The position numbers and the translations under genes are program-made. A stretch of 64,000 bases of DNA from Hericium rajendrae. Taxonomy: Eukaryota; Basidiomycota; Agaricomycetes; Russulales; Hericiaceae. Positions 35,801-46,736 of the stretch are shown here, piece after piece. The notes beneath the pieces were generated by a model. It made no database searches. It saw only the letters and a list, made by a program, of their open reading frames with translations, and had not been told where the DNA came from. The DNA lies in contig CM065887.1 in the NCBI GenBank assembly GCA_033439255.1, forward strand, positions 1,302,001-1,366,000, in the 5' to 3' direction. Each line of letters opens with the position of its first letter. Positions within the stretch are counted from its first letter, which is position 1.

Positions 35801-36327
35801 CTGTCACCCGCAGGACCCCGCCGAAGGCTTCATCCTCAACTACACGCTCCTTATCGGCGACGCGTCCTTTTCCAACTTCCAAAAGGCAAGCGCACTCCCA
35901 GCTTGGCCTGACGACGCCATCACCGTCACCTCCCTTCTGACCCGCATTATACCCACAGATCCTCGACCTGAAGGGCACGCCCCGCGCGAACCAGAACGAC
36001 CTACTCGACCTGTTTGTGACGAACACGAGCACGAAGCCCGAGCTCGAGCAGACGTCCTTCCTCTCCTCCCTCGACATGGACCCGCCCGCGGGCGCGCAGG
36101 CGGGCACGCTCACGTCGCCCGGCGGCAGCCGCGTGTCGCTGCCCGGGCTCGGCGCGGGGCCCGCGGACAGCATCTTCGCGGCGCTGACGTCGCCGCCGCT
36201 GAGCGGGTCGCCGTCGGGCGCGGACACGCCGCCGCGCGGGGAGACGCCGGCGGGGAAGCGCGAGGTGTTCTCGGACTTTAGGAGGCTGATGAGCTTTGGG
36301 CTGAGGCGGGAGACGGGGCCTTCGTAG
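32814..36327 (+). CDS. VPS53: Vps53, subunit of the GARP/EARP tethering complex
   Basis: The start ATG encodes MYRQAKEELPHELILSIQRV. About a dozen short introns are needed. The N-terminal region matches the Vps53 pattern: FNPVEVLNAYFPD, ATLPDQSTAEASLGHLDEVQ, a long coiled coil, then IREKATESEAIVRNITKDIQ, VLDLAKKNLILSMTTLKRLQ and LVNALSQLEDYVKDKKYIDI. Middle and C-terminal helical-rod exons follow: FEATR, LLDSLQQTKDFELSMAKKFA, LSTELFYFYGQTLEGCAKLS, CLIINTADYCQTTAQELEEK, LIEGKKYLRNFFDKAA. The last exon adds a disordered Ser/Pro/Gly-rich tail ending FGLRRETGPS. GARP, with Vps51, Vps52 and Vps54, tethers endosome-derived vesicles at the trans-Golgi network. Some exon edges at 34.1-35.0 kb are approximate. 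It is convergent with the HIBADH gene, about 200 bp apart. Confidence 0.92.
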
Positions 36328-36530
36328 CGTGACGTATTTTCGCTCCGTCTGTAGCCTGACATGTTATCTGCATGCGCGACAGAAGCTATGTTGCATGGAT
36401 GCAGATTATTACTCGTATACCCCGAGAGTGCATATATGCGTTCTTGATCAAATTAATTATACATGTCCAGACCGTCCCGTGAACTGTCTTCCTTTCTATG
36501 AGCTTCAAGGCCGGTGCTATTCTTGGCGGT

Positions 36531-37749
36531 TCACGATGAGGCCACCTCACCAAGATGCACCTTCCTCCCTTCCTCCGCCGCCGACTGGAGATATTTGTAA
36601 ACCGAGGAAAAATCCTTGTTACTGAGCTCAGGATATTGTTTGATCACCTCAGCATAGATGCTCTCCGCCGCTTCCGCCAACGGCACAGGACTCCCCGCCG
36701 CGCTCGACGCATTCGTCGCCAAATTCAAATCCTAGCCACAATGAGCACCAACCGCCACAAGACCACCGCAGTGCTCACCTTGATCATCAGCGCCGTCGCA
36801 AAGCCGCCCTCAAAGTCGCGCTCGCACGGCGGCGACTTCTCCGGCAGCGCGCCCGGCACAGGGTTGTTGACCGACGAGGACCAGCACGCGCCCGTCGAGC
36901 TGTTGATCACGCCCGCGAGCACGGCGGGCTCGAGCCCGAGGCGCAGCCCAAGCAGCATGCCCTCCGCGACGGCGATCTGCTGCACGCCGAGCACGAGGTT
37001 GTTGCAGATCTTCGCGGCGAGCCCCGCGCCCGCCGGCCCGCAGTGGATGATGCGCGCGCCCATGTGCGCGAGCGTCGGCCGCGCGCGCTCGAACGCGCCC
37101 TCCGTCCCGCCGACGAGGAAGGAGAGCGTGCCGGCCTTCGCGCCGGTGACGCCTGCGCGCTGATGAGAGGTGATTGAGACGCGTATGGAGCGGGCGCGGC
37201 GTACCTCCCGACACAGGAGCGTCGACCATTTCGGCGCCCGCGCTCTGTGTTTTGGCTGCTACCAGCTGCCCCGCTTTCACATCTAGCGTCGTGGAATCGA
37301 TGCACATCGTCGACGCGATCTCCTCGGGAGAGAGCAAGCCCAGCGCCGGTATGATCCCGCTGGCCTCCGTGTAGACCTTCCGTACATGGGGCGACGACGG
37401 CAGCATGGTGACCACCGTCTGCGAAGCGAGCACGGCCCTTCAGACGCGCACGGACATCTGTCCATTAGCCCCATTGAAACAGATGAGGTTCCACGCACTC
37501 TTCGGGCGTCACAGCGACGGCCACCTTCGCGCCGGGGAAATGTGTCCTGAAGTTCGCGACGAACCGGCCGGCGGACTCGGGGAGCGCGTCGCAGACGACG
37601 AAATGGGCTTCGGGCGTGTCTGCGAAGCGTTTCGAGAAGAGGTTAAAGGCCATCTCGGAGCCCATGCGTCCGAGGCCGATGAAGCTGACGCTTTTGCTCC
37701 GGGCGGCGGGTTTGGCCCATTGCTGCAGACAGCGACTGGATGGTCTCAT
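36531..37749 (-). CDS. 3-hydroxyisobutyrate dehydrogenase, mitochondrial
   Basis: The start ATG encodes MRPSSRCLQQWAKPAARSKS, a basic presequence-like leader. The Rossmann NAD-binding loop SFIGLGRMGSEMAFNLF follows directly. Exons joined in phase give EEAVLASQTVVTMLPSSPHV, IDSTTLDVKAGQLVAA and the family substrate signature MVDAPVSGG. Then come GTLSFLVGGTEGAFERARPT, the catalytic-lysine region AGLAAKICNNLVLGV and the conserved CWSSSVNNP-type block. The C-terminal exon (DLNLATNASSAAGSPVPLAE) matches the family helix DLGLAQDAA... . The enzyme oxidises 3-hydroxyisobutyrate to methylmalonate semialdehyde in valine breakdown. The intron between TPEE and AVLASQ uses donor GTGCGT and acceptor TGAAG (61 nt). 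All key residues that I can check are present. Confidence 0.93.
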
Positions 37750-38267
37750 GGTGGTTCAAGAATAAGAACTGACGAGGTGCGCGGAATGCAGTCCGCGTGA
37801 TATCGCGGTTTAAACAGGTCCAGTCTCTTGCATCTCGTGAGCAGCTTGTGAGCGCGTGAGCGTCGAAAGCAAGATCCGTTGCTCTTGTGACCTTCTGCTC
37901 TACGTAAAATAGACTAAGTATAACGTACAATACTGTAAGCTACGTGCTCGTACCGGGGTATCGAGGTATGCATAGTAACATGCGATGCCACAGACAAAGA
38001 CAGACGCGAGACAGAAACCAAGTACTGATCAAACCTAACATCAAAGGGGAGAAAGCGGAACTGGTATACAACAGTACACGATTGAGGAAGGGTGCAACTA
38101 CAACGGTGCTTGAATGACGGAATACAGAATGAAGCGGCAACCAAAGCGCCAATGCAAAGAGTACGGAACGTATGCAAGAAGACACCAGACGTTCAGGTCC
38201 GTATGAAGGCCCGCGGTCATCATGGCATGTCGCATCGTAAAATCATAAGCGCATCGGATGTCGGATG
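37750..38267. other. Intergenic region
   Basis: About 500 bp between the HIBADH start and the 3' end of the cell-surface protein gene. It has a mixed composition and no gene is recognised. Confidence 0.45.
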
Positions 38268-40969
38268 CTATCGCCAGAACGACCTCCCGGACGAAGAGGG
38301 CCGCGGCGCGAACCTAGGCCCGCCCTCATCGCCTTCCTCTCGCTGCGACCGCGACCCTGTCCCCGACCTCGATCCTGATCCTGACCTCGACTCTCCAGTG
38401 CCCGGTCTTGAACCCCCAGTCCCCGGCCGCGATCCCGGCCGCGACGCCGCACCCGAGCCCGTGTCGGGCCACGAGCTCGTCCCCGCGGGCGCTGACCCCG
38501 GGCTCTGCAGCACCGGCTGCGAGCCGAGCAGCTTCTGCATGATGAATGGCGACGCGTACTGGCGCGCCGGCAGCGGCGGGTGCGGCGGCAGCGCCTCCGC
38601 GTCCGTCTCCTGCTCGGAGCTGTGTCGGAAGTGGATGTCCGACACCGTAACAGGGATGCTCTCCGTCGGCGACGCGGCGAACACAGGCTGGTGCGGCGTC
38701 TGTAGGAAGATGTTCCCGTGCGCGGCGGTGGAGGTCGATGGCGGGGACATGGCAGACTGTGTTTGGTTGGGGGCATCGCGTAAGCGTGTCTGGAGGTGTA
38801 GAGCGGGAGGAGTGGTTGGAGATGAGGACTGTGAGGGCTGGGAATGGGATTCGGCGATGGGAGGGGAGTGTGGTATCCGTGGCAGAGGGCGGATGGTCGA
38901 CGCCTGCCCGAAGCTCATCGCGGACCGTGGCGACTGCAGTGCATGTGGAGAGGGCGACATCAACGCGGGGGTGCTGGCGCTTGACTGGTAGTTGAACGCG
39001 GACGCAAGTGAGAGACGTTGTCCGCCCGCGCTGTCTACGCTCTGACGGTGCACGCGCCGAGACGAAGATGACGATGAACGGTTCGCTATCGACGCGGTCG
39101 TTGTCGGAGACGAGATATCGAGGAAGGAATACCGGGCATCGTTTCCATTACCATTGCCCTCGGCTGGCGGGATGGTCAGGGTCGGGCTGCTGACTACGAC
39201 GTTTGGGCGGGGCGGCGGGGGTATGATGGGCGTGAGTTGGAGAGGCTCCTGTGTGGGCGGCGTGCCAACCGAGCGACTGAGCTGGCTGCCTTCTCTACTG
39301 CGCATGTGGAACGAGACATGGAACGGACTTTGCTCCTCGACGTCGAGATACGGTACGTTCGAGTCGACAGGAACGTCAAGCAACAAGTTGCCAGTGCGTT
39401 CACGTGTCGATTTCGGGCTGTTATTGTAGGGACGTGAGAGCGAGACAGTCGGGCTCCGTGGGAGCACCTGGATACCATTGTCCGAATTTTCCCGGGGTGA
39501 ACTCCGTGTCTGAATAGGCAAGTCGAGTGTGAAGCTGACGCTGCCCTCCTTCGTGTGATAGACGTAGTCCTTGCCCTTATTCCCTCGATGGTCGTCTTCT
39601 GCGTCCGGACGAATGTCGATTACGCCTCCCACATCGGCTGCTCTTTGGGAAGGAGAGAGCATGCGGCGGCGACGAAGTACTATAAGACGGTGTCGCCGCC
39701 GCCATGCGAAAAGGAGGAAGAGGCAGAGGACGAGAAATCCAAGGACTGAAGCAACCACAGCAGCTGCAATCGTACCTTTGGGCAGGCCGGAAGAGGACGC
39801 GGCCATACTGGAGATGGACGGAGCCAAGAGCGTGAAGAAGGTCGGGCGATGAGGAAGGGTTTTGTGTCAGCTGGAATGGACGTGGGATACCTGACAAAAT
39901 AATCGACGCACGGCTGGAATGGGTTCGCGACGGAAGTGACGTTGACAGACCCAATGGAGAGCAAGCGGCTTTCGTTATTGATGACGGCTATTTGATGCGA
40001 CATGGTAGGGTCGAGCCCCGTTGCGAAAAAAAGTGTCGCATGCTCCTTGAAGGACGACCGCCCGTCGAGAACGCGTGTTTGATTGTCGAGCGTCACGGCG
40101 TACTGGCCGGACTGGGCGTCGCGAAAGCCGTTCACTGCGACAGCCGTCCCTGTGATGGCCGTTTGTAAGGTCGCTGATCCGCGCGCAGGGAAGCACGGCG
40201 TCTGGCAACAACACGCACCATTAAAAGCGAAGACCATTAGGTCTCCGGCATTCGTTGACGTGTGGAACGTGGTGTCCCCGGATGTGAAAGTGGGGTCCCG
40301 CTCATACGACCACTCCCCCTTAAAAGCAAGGTCCGTATCCTCAACCACCGACTCCGAAAGAGTTGCACTGAGCCAAGAAGCACTCGGAATCAGCTTCCGA
40401 GGGCAACGGCGAAGTGGGGACAAGACGAATAGAAAGATCAGATGGATGCACTTACTTCGGGTTCTGCGAGGCTGTGGTGACGCTGATGACGGCACTATCT
40501 ATGGCAATCCGTGAAGATGTCAAGTTGTTCGGGTTGTGAACGATGAGCGAGAGCGTATGATTTGCAGATCGCAGATCCTCATACGATGCGAGCAGAGTCG
40601 CATCGGAAGAGAACGAGGAGATGGACGAGTTCGTTTGGCCATCAAGTGTTAGATCATACGTCGCGGCGCCTGTGACGTTGCCGAATAACTGGATACCTGA
40701 TCCTAGACTTCCTCTGTCATTTTAAGCCTCGAAAGATACAGAAAACGCCACGCACCGAACCACCGAACTGAGAAGGCGGCACCATCGCAGGACGTTATGT
40801 GGAAACTAGTACCGTTCCCCACCTCACCCAGAGTCACTGCAAAACCCGAGTCAGTGAAATAAGGATTCCAGCCGGCCGCGAGGTCCGGGAAGCCGAGAGT
40901 GTCCGAAAAAGGATAATAGGAAAGTGCAGGAGATGTATCGTCAATGAGGAGCTGCAATGAGTGTGCCAT
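38268..40969 (-). CDS. Single-pass cell-surface protein with disordered cytosolic tail
   Basis: The extracellular part has two beta-rich units common in Agaricomycete membrane proteins. One runs from LQLLIDDTSPALSYYPFSD to FHITSCDGAAFSVRWF and GIQLFGNVTGAATYDLTLDG. The second runs from ATLSESVVEDTDLAFKGEWS to GTAVAVNGFRDAQSGQYAVT. Several N-x-S/T sites (NGT, NHT, NLT, NKT-like) fit glycosylation. One membrane span follows (GTIAAAVVASVLGFLVLCLFLLF), then an Arg-rich stop-transfer, WRRRHRLIVLRRRRM. The cytosolic tail of about 430 residues is Ser/Pro-rich and ends in short Gly/Ser/Arg/Pro/Thr repeats (SRPGTGGSRPGTGESRSG). No obvious signal peptide precedes MAHSLQLL, so a 5' exon is probably missing; the frame is open upstream to about 41041. 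Sensor or wall-stress functions are possible but not shown. Confidence 0.7.
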
Positions 40970-41873
40970 GCATGCTACGGTGGTGCTCAGCGAGCGGGGT
41001 TGGCCTCGCGGAGGTGGTGGGGTGAAGAAGAGAGATGTCACCCGGTACGCCTGCTAGAGCGCGTGGAAGGCACCCGCACGATATTATTTATGGCGCCGAA
41101 GCTTGAACGAGAAAACGAGGCAGAAGTGTGGTCCGAAGAGGTAAGCGGACGAGAGCGCTTGCATCGATAGAGGGGTGATAAAGCTGGCGCGCGCCCATTC
41201 GACACCACCATCAGTCAGGGGATACATTAGCGTTGCGTCTGCAATTGCGAATCGAAATGTCAGCCTGGAAACTGCAGTTTGGAGAAAACGAGGGCCGATC
41301 GCCCAAGGTTAACAGTAGGTTGACACGATCCTGCGAGAGCACAGCCCAGCTTTACGGTCACCGGCGCCCGCGCATCCCAGAAGCTTCCTACCCTGGTCCA
41401 TGCTGAGAACTTGTCCCCTCCAGAGCTTCAAGGTCAGTTCGGGACAGATCTTCCCTGCGCATCGTTGTATCCTTCTAATGGTACCGCGGGCGCCCAAGTC
41501 GTTCCTACCGACAAAATGATGCCGATGGATCTAAAGTACTATAAGAACAGTACGGCGTTGAGTTCATGCAGAAAGTGGAGCCTCAAAACAATGGGAACGA
41601 TGCAACGACAGCAGTGTGCATAGCGCAAGACAAGCCTACGGCAAGTTGCATTCAAGAAAACGACTATTTGTTTGTGTTTGCGTCCTCTACTCTCTCCATC
41701 TACCACTGCCAGCTGCCTCGTCTGCACGCTCAACGAACACGGTCAGTCACTGCGTTCCGGGCACTGCTAGTATTTTGTCGAGTAGCTTGGATTAGATAAG
41801 CTAGTCACTAAACCCAAGTATACAAACGGCGCATCATCGAACTAACTAAGTCAAGACGATTCACTCGAAAGGT
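40970..41873. other. Upstream region of the cell-surface protein gene
   Basis: About 900 bp without a convincing gene. An ATATTATTTATGG stretch near 41082 could be a TATA-like element for the minus-strand gene. Short frames at 41411-41800 are unsupported. Confidence 0.4.
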
Positions 41874-42096
41874 AAGCAGATCAGCTATTTTTTTTTTTTT
41901 TTTTTTGAATCAGGTGTTTTATATACAACGCCAGCCGGAGCCAGGGGCGTGAGTACGTAGGTACATGAGTGCGGGGGTGCGTGTAGTAGGTACGAGTAAA
42001 GACGGCCTGCATAATCAAGGGTCCAAATGAAGAACCACGATGGAACATCGAATCATACTAAGGTATAGTAAGGTCGGTCGAAGCAGATCAGCTATT
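41874..42096 (-). mobile_element. Short poly(A)-tailed retroposon (SINE-like) with target-site duplication
   Basis: A perfect 16-bp direct repeat, AAGCAGATCAGCTATT, occurs at 41874-41889 and 42081-42096. The left copy runs into a tract of 19 T (41888-41906). Between the repeats lie about 190 bp with no coding frame. Read on the minus strand, this is a short body ending TATATAAAACACCTGATTC followed by a poly(A) tail and then the duplicated target. That is the structure left by LINE-type target-primed reverse transcription. The body could be a SINE, a 5'-truncated LINE end or a retroposed transcript; I could not identify clear pol III A and B boxes. Structure is seen directly; the class is inferred. 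Confidence 0.75.
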
Positions 42097-42185
42097 CAAG
42101 AACTTAGAGTAGCTGGCCACTCAAGGCCACTCCGCCATGGAATACACTGACTTGTATAGGATCTGGACCAGATGCGCTAGTCGAG

Positions 42186-43026
42186 GTGAAAGTGGGTGGG
42201 AGCTGGGTCAAGGGCTTGTCGAGAAATCGTCGACTTCGACGATTTTCCCGCAAGTCATCGTCTTTCACCCCCTTCCCACCTTCACCTGCCCGCCATGTCT
42301 ACCTCCTCCCCGCACCACGTCCTCCCGACGCGGCACATCCCTTCGCTTTCAAGACAAGACCAGCAAGCACCGAGGATGCAACAATATCGAACTATGCAAA
42401 AGCTCGAAACGCAAAGCGGGCACTCTTGCTGGCAACGAGGGCTGCTGCATCGCCAGATGGGAGGTCGAGAAGCACTGCCTTGGTCAACTTCGCAATATGC
42501 CAATGTACGCATCCGGGTGCTGACGAGCGCATGCACAACACCGACGAGCCACAGGACATCGCGCCGCGGGACATGGACAAGCAGGACGTCGACGAGCCGC
42601 GGGACGTCGACGAGCCGCGGGACGTCGACGAGCGCGACATCGATGAGCCGCGGGACATCAACGAGGCTTTTGACGCGACTGATGTCGATGAGACCTTAGA
42701 TCGCGACCGCATTCTGCGGAATCATCAATCAGGTCCCCTCGCCCAGACGGCGCCAATGCTGACGGTCTCGACGCGGCCACGGAGTCTGCCTTCAGCCTTC
42801 CCTTGCCGTCAGCTCTTCGCCCTCCTGGCAAGGTGCTTTCCAGCTCGCACGACCTCTGGTTTGTGCTAGCTGTGCTCATTCTTGTTGCCTTCCTCAAGAC
42901 AAATTTCATGTGAGTACCCTCATCCTGTACAAAGATGGCCCCATCGTGCTCCCCCTCGCGCTGTCACCGTCGCCCATTGCCATCTGAATTATAGCGCTCT
43001 TGCGTGCAACTGCGACCATGATGTGT
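42186..43026 (+). CDS. Possible gene of unknown function with hydrophobic C-terminal segment
   Basis: Weak candidate. A 228-codon frame at 42186-42869 includes ISNYAKARNAKRALLLATRA and an Asp/Glu/Arg/Pro repeat. A second frame, entered at a good branch and acceptor pair near 42694, reads through RPDGANADGLDAATESAFSL to a hydrophobic segment (DLWFVLAVLILVAFLKTNF). It then meets a GTGAGT donor at 42910 and can be spliced in phase at about 42992 to a short Cys-containing end (IALACNCDHDV). A tail-anchored or single-span membrane protein is one reading. I do not recognise a family, and the donor connecting the two frames is unclear. Confidence 0.3.
42555..42668 (+). repeat. Tandem 15/18-bp repeat encoding D-E-P-R-D-V units
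   Basis: Units of GACGTCGACGAGCCGCGG recur from 42585 (42585-42602, 42603-42620, then a 15-nt variant, then GACATCGATGAGCCGCGG at 42636-42653), with decayed units on both sides. Lengths are multiples of three, so the frame at 42186 survives, reading DEPRDVDEPRDVDERDIDEP. Confidence 0.75.
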
Positions 43027-43300
43027 GAATGCCTCAGGTGCATCTGTATGCGTGCGTGCACAACTGACAAGCCACGATGGCTCGGCGCAAGGCGAAGGGC
43101 CGTCTAAGCGCACACGATTGACGCAGGATGACGACGAGCTCGAGCTCGATTGCTCGGTGCGTCAATATATGTGCCCACCTGCACGATCTCGACTCAAACG
43201 CGACGTCGAACGACTGGGAGATTGCGATGCATGATAGCACTCTCACGTGCAGCCGCGATCACGATGGGCGGATGCCTCGGGTACGTCTGTATGCGTGCGC
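42991..43300 (+). repeat. Diverged direct repeat, period about 243 bp
   Basis: The segment starting ATAGCGCTCTTGCGTGC at 42991 recurs as ATAGCACTCTCACGTGC at 43234, and both continue through GATGCCTC-type sequence to TCTGTATGCGTGCG. Similarity covers about 65 bp, with substitutions throughout, indicating an old local duplication. Confidence 0.6.
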
Positions 43301-43557
43301 TTGCGTGGCCTCTCACGCGAACCATCCGAAGCCAACCATTCCTTGCGACCATAGCGGCTACTAGCCCTGCCTCTGCCCTCATCCTCGTCTCTCCCTTTCC
43401 TGCATCGAAAAGGATCCCCTGCAGGCACCCTTTCGCACGTGTTGCAAAACTTCTTCGCGATATACCGCTTATGGTGCACTAAGTCCAGCCCTTTCCACAT
43501 CTCGCGCACTGTCTCCTCGGCATCGCTAGGTGGATATTCATACTCGGAATCAGACAT
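43243..43557 (-). CDS. Small hypothetical protein
   Basis: A 104-codon frame beginning MSDSEYEYPPSDAEETVREM, with an acidic N-terminus, a central CNTCERVPAGDPFRC cysteine pattern and a basic C-terminal half. The start looks like a genuine protein N-terminus, and CxxC...C could bind zinc. No homologous family is recognised and there is no independent support. It overlaps the diverged direct repeat on the other strand. Confidence 0.35.
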   Translation of the reverse strand: MSDSEYEYPPSDAEETVREMWKGLDLVHHKRYIAKKFCNTCERVPAGDPFRCRKGRDEDEGRGRASSRYGRKEWLASDGSRERPRKRTHTDVPEASAHRDRGCT

Positions 43558-46500
43558 AGCTCAGAATGAAGACTTGATGGAATGGAGAGGGGATCAGGGG
43601 GTTGGGTTGTCCTCATGTTTGTTTTCTCGTCTTATTATCAGGTAGCATATACTCTTCTAATTTATTCACTGTCAATCCGAGCTTTGATTGGTGTTCCATA
43701 ACGGGTGCGACAATGGCCAAAAGCGGCAACGCGGACGTGCGTGAACAGGTGGGTGAAAGGCTTACCTGGTCCGAGCTACTCCGAGTTAATCTGAGCTACT
43801 CCAAGCAGAAGTACATAGATTCTCTTATTTACTCTACTACCGGAGCTGCCGAACTACTATTGCCTCGCTTTTTGGCGCTGTGCCGATGCCTTCCGAGTTT
43901 GCGTGGGCCGGCTCATATACGTGAGAACACGCACCAACTCAGACGGGCTCCGACTCTGACCATCAGTATGCGGAACGCAGTGAGTGTCCATCTTATAAAT
44001 GCTCTGGCTACCCTGCGATCGATATTGCGAGTCTCACAGGGTATGTCGTATAATGAACACCCGTTTTGTCACCCTGATGCCTCAAGGCATTCCAAGATCA
44101 GCGGCGCGCGTCTGATCTCTCGGTTGTCAACGTCCAACTCGATTCGTAACCACCATGCAGCTCGTCCACGCTGCAGCAGTTGTCGTAAAGTGCGTATAGA
44201 CATACCTCATAAAGAATCCCTGATCACGCACCTCACTTCGTAGATTTCTCTCCGCTTCCACGTGCTTCATTGGCTGCAGGCTCAACGTCCGACGAACGGC
44301 CTTGAACACCTCCCTCAATTTAGTAGAAAATTGGCAGCTCTAGTCTTACTCAGGCTGCGGAGTCAACCAACTCAGAGAAATATATCAAGAGTAAGGGCAA
44401 GGCGGCAATATCATCTTCAATAATCGCGATACGCGCTCAATAGCACGATCTGCACCCGTGTACGGTGGACCTCTCACTGGTCTTTTCCTACCCTGTGCTG
44501 GAATTTGCTTTCCGTACGCGGTCTGGACAATCCTCGATCTGCGGAGCGCTTTGACTCGATTGGATCACTCTGTCACATTTTTCAATCTTGCACCGCAGGG
44601 TCGGCTGTTTCGAAATTCTGTGGCGTGTCAACATACATTTATCCCCGCGGTCCCACTGCCGCTCGCGATTCTTGAAATCCATGGATACGTTCCCCTCGTG
44701 GCCTTAGGCGCGTCGACTTCATTACGCATCCACCTCAAAATTAAATCTTCGCATATGCGATCAAAATTTACATAGATATACGCCACGCACAACGTGCCTG
44801 CAGGGCAGCATGAGTGATCTGGTCCAATAACTTCTCCAATCATGCCTTCCCGCCGCTAAGCCAAACAAGCTGCGAGGCTGTGCACCGTTCCTTCATTCCG
44901 CAACATGGCTTTTCCTGGCGACCGTCCGTTCATGCCGTCGTGCGCGGCCGGGGCAGTCCTAATTACTCACTTGCATCTTTATTGGACAGGTCGCATAGGG
45001 CGCAGACCCATTTTGGCTTTTACTTGCTCTACCACATTCCCCACCAGCGACATGAAACTTTACTTGGTGCATGTGGCGTTTATCGCGACCTGCCTCCGGG
45101 CCACCCTTCCGCGAATTTCCAGCGGTTCATGCAGAGGGACGTTTTCCTTTTCAAAGCACCCACTGTCGGATGGCTCTATCACAGGACCTCCTGCAGCTCG
45201 AGAGTTCGGGATGGAGTCTGATCTCATTTCGCCATATTCCAACTGATCACCGCTCATATCAAAGCCTGGAGCTGGAGCCAGGTACCGGATAACATTCAAT
45301 CCATCGCATCGTGACGAAGGGAATACAAACATTTGGTGGCTACCATATGATGACCGCGAACCGAGTTTCGGCCGCCAGTTATTCGTTGCTTCAGGATCAT
45401 AGGTATGTTCATATCTCTGTCGCTTGTCGAACGACCGTCGATATCTCGCCTTGCCGCCCTCGTTCCACTCCTCACAAGTGCCATTCAATACGCCCGCCCA
45501 TCGTATGCAGTGCATAACCTCGGCAAGCTTGGCATATCGCTGGACGACACCGTTTACAACCAAGACGTCTCGAGATGCTCGCGAGGTTGCGTCTGTTCTG
45601 GACTCGTGACAACTGTATCGCACGAGATGCATTGATACCCCACCCTTCGCTGCGCCCCCCTCCCGCACACCTGTATCGATGCACATCAACAGTCCTTCCT
45701 CACTGCACCACGGCTATGTATCGATACATGTACCATGTACCCCAGGCGCATTAAGGTCTTCTCGTGCACAAGTGATGCCGGACTCGAGATAGGGCGGCAT
45801 GTGCATCCCCCCAACTACCGATGACTGGAAACAGAGCTTGACTTTCTTGTCCGCATCCTTCATCTCTGTGTCCCACATCCCGCCGGATGTCCTTGAATGC
45901 CAGTTGATCGCCGCGGCGAGGATCTCGACATGATGCCATCGCATCGCGTCTCGTACCCGCATGAAGGCGGTATGTCTGCCGTGCCTCCCCAGAAAGGTTC
46001 ATCGTCTCTGGGCTATTCTCGTGGCGCAGGCAGCCGAGACGGCATATCTATGCATGGATCATCTGTTGAAGGCTGAATGCTGCACGTAGCTTACTGGCGT
46101 CGACTACTTATGTATCTGCCGCCCGTCCCACAACTTGGAAAACTCCGCACCTAAGCAAGCTGTTCTGCGCCGGCATCTCTACGGCTACTTCAAAAACCCG
46201 CCCGTCATCAGAGTCTGGAGACGTCTAGCACTGCAGGAATGTATCTATGAATGCATTACTATTTCTATGCACGAGTGATTGTTTGGAGGGCCATCATTGT
46301 GCCAGGACATGGCTACGATGCGCTTCCTCGATCCTCATGAGGCAGACGTGATCCACCCCGCTCGTGAGTGGCCATGCACATCTGTGAGGACCGAGTCCAT
46401 TTTTAGCGTCTTGGCCGGGCCAACGACGGAGATTGCCTGCGTAGTTGCTATTGTGGTCGTCCATCTCCACCTGCCCACAGCCTAATAGCTTCGTCCCGAA

Positions 46501-46736
46501 CCAAGTGTTCATCTCATACGCCCGCCCCGTTCGTCAAAGCCGTGTCATAACATGTCATATAATAAGGGATACAAAACTAAACACCCGTCAAAAATGATGT
46601 GAAAACAGACTGAGTGACAAAAGAACAAACACACAACACGTAGATCCGCACAACAGGTATAACACCCACCGCATTATATCACCACCATAAGATAGTACAT
46701 ACCCTCCGACACGAAGCGAGGCGAAGCGAGAAAGGG
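43558..46736. other. Gene-poor region
   Basis: About 3.2 kb. Frames of up to 213 codons exist (43602-44243 plus, 45060-45689 minus), but none shows a domain, compositional bias of a real protein, or consistent splice sites. No terminal repeats or transposase motifs are seen. It may hold decayed genes or be intergenic. The last 200 bp are the 3' flank of the G-alpha gene. Confidence 0.45.

Noticed and set aside
43602-44243. 213-codon plus-strand frame
   Set aside because: It begins with a signal-like stretch but then shows no sustained protein-like pattern; not enough support to call a gene.
45060-45689. 209-codon minus-strand frame in the gene-poor region
   Set aside because: No domain, no protein-like pattern and no flanking splice logic; chance open frame cannot be excluded.
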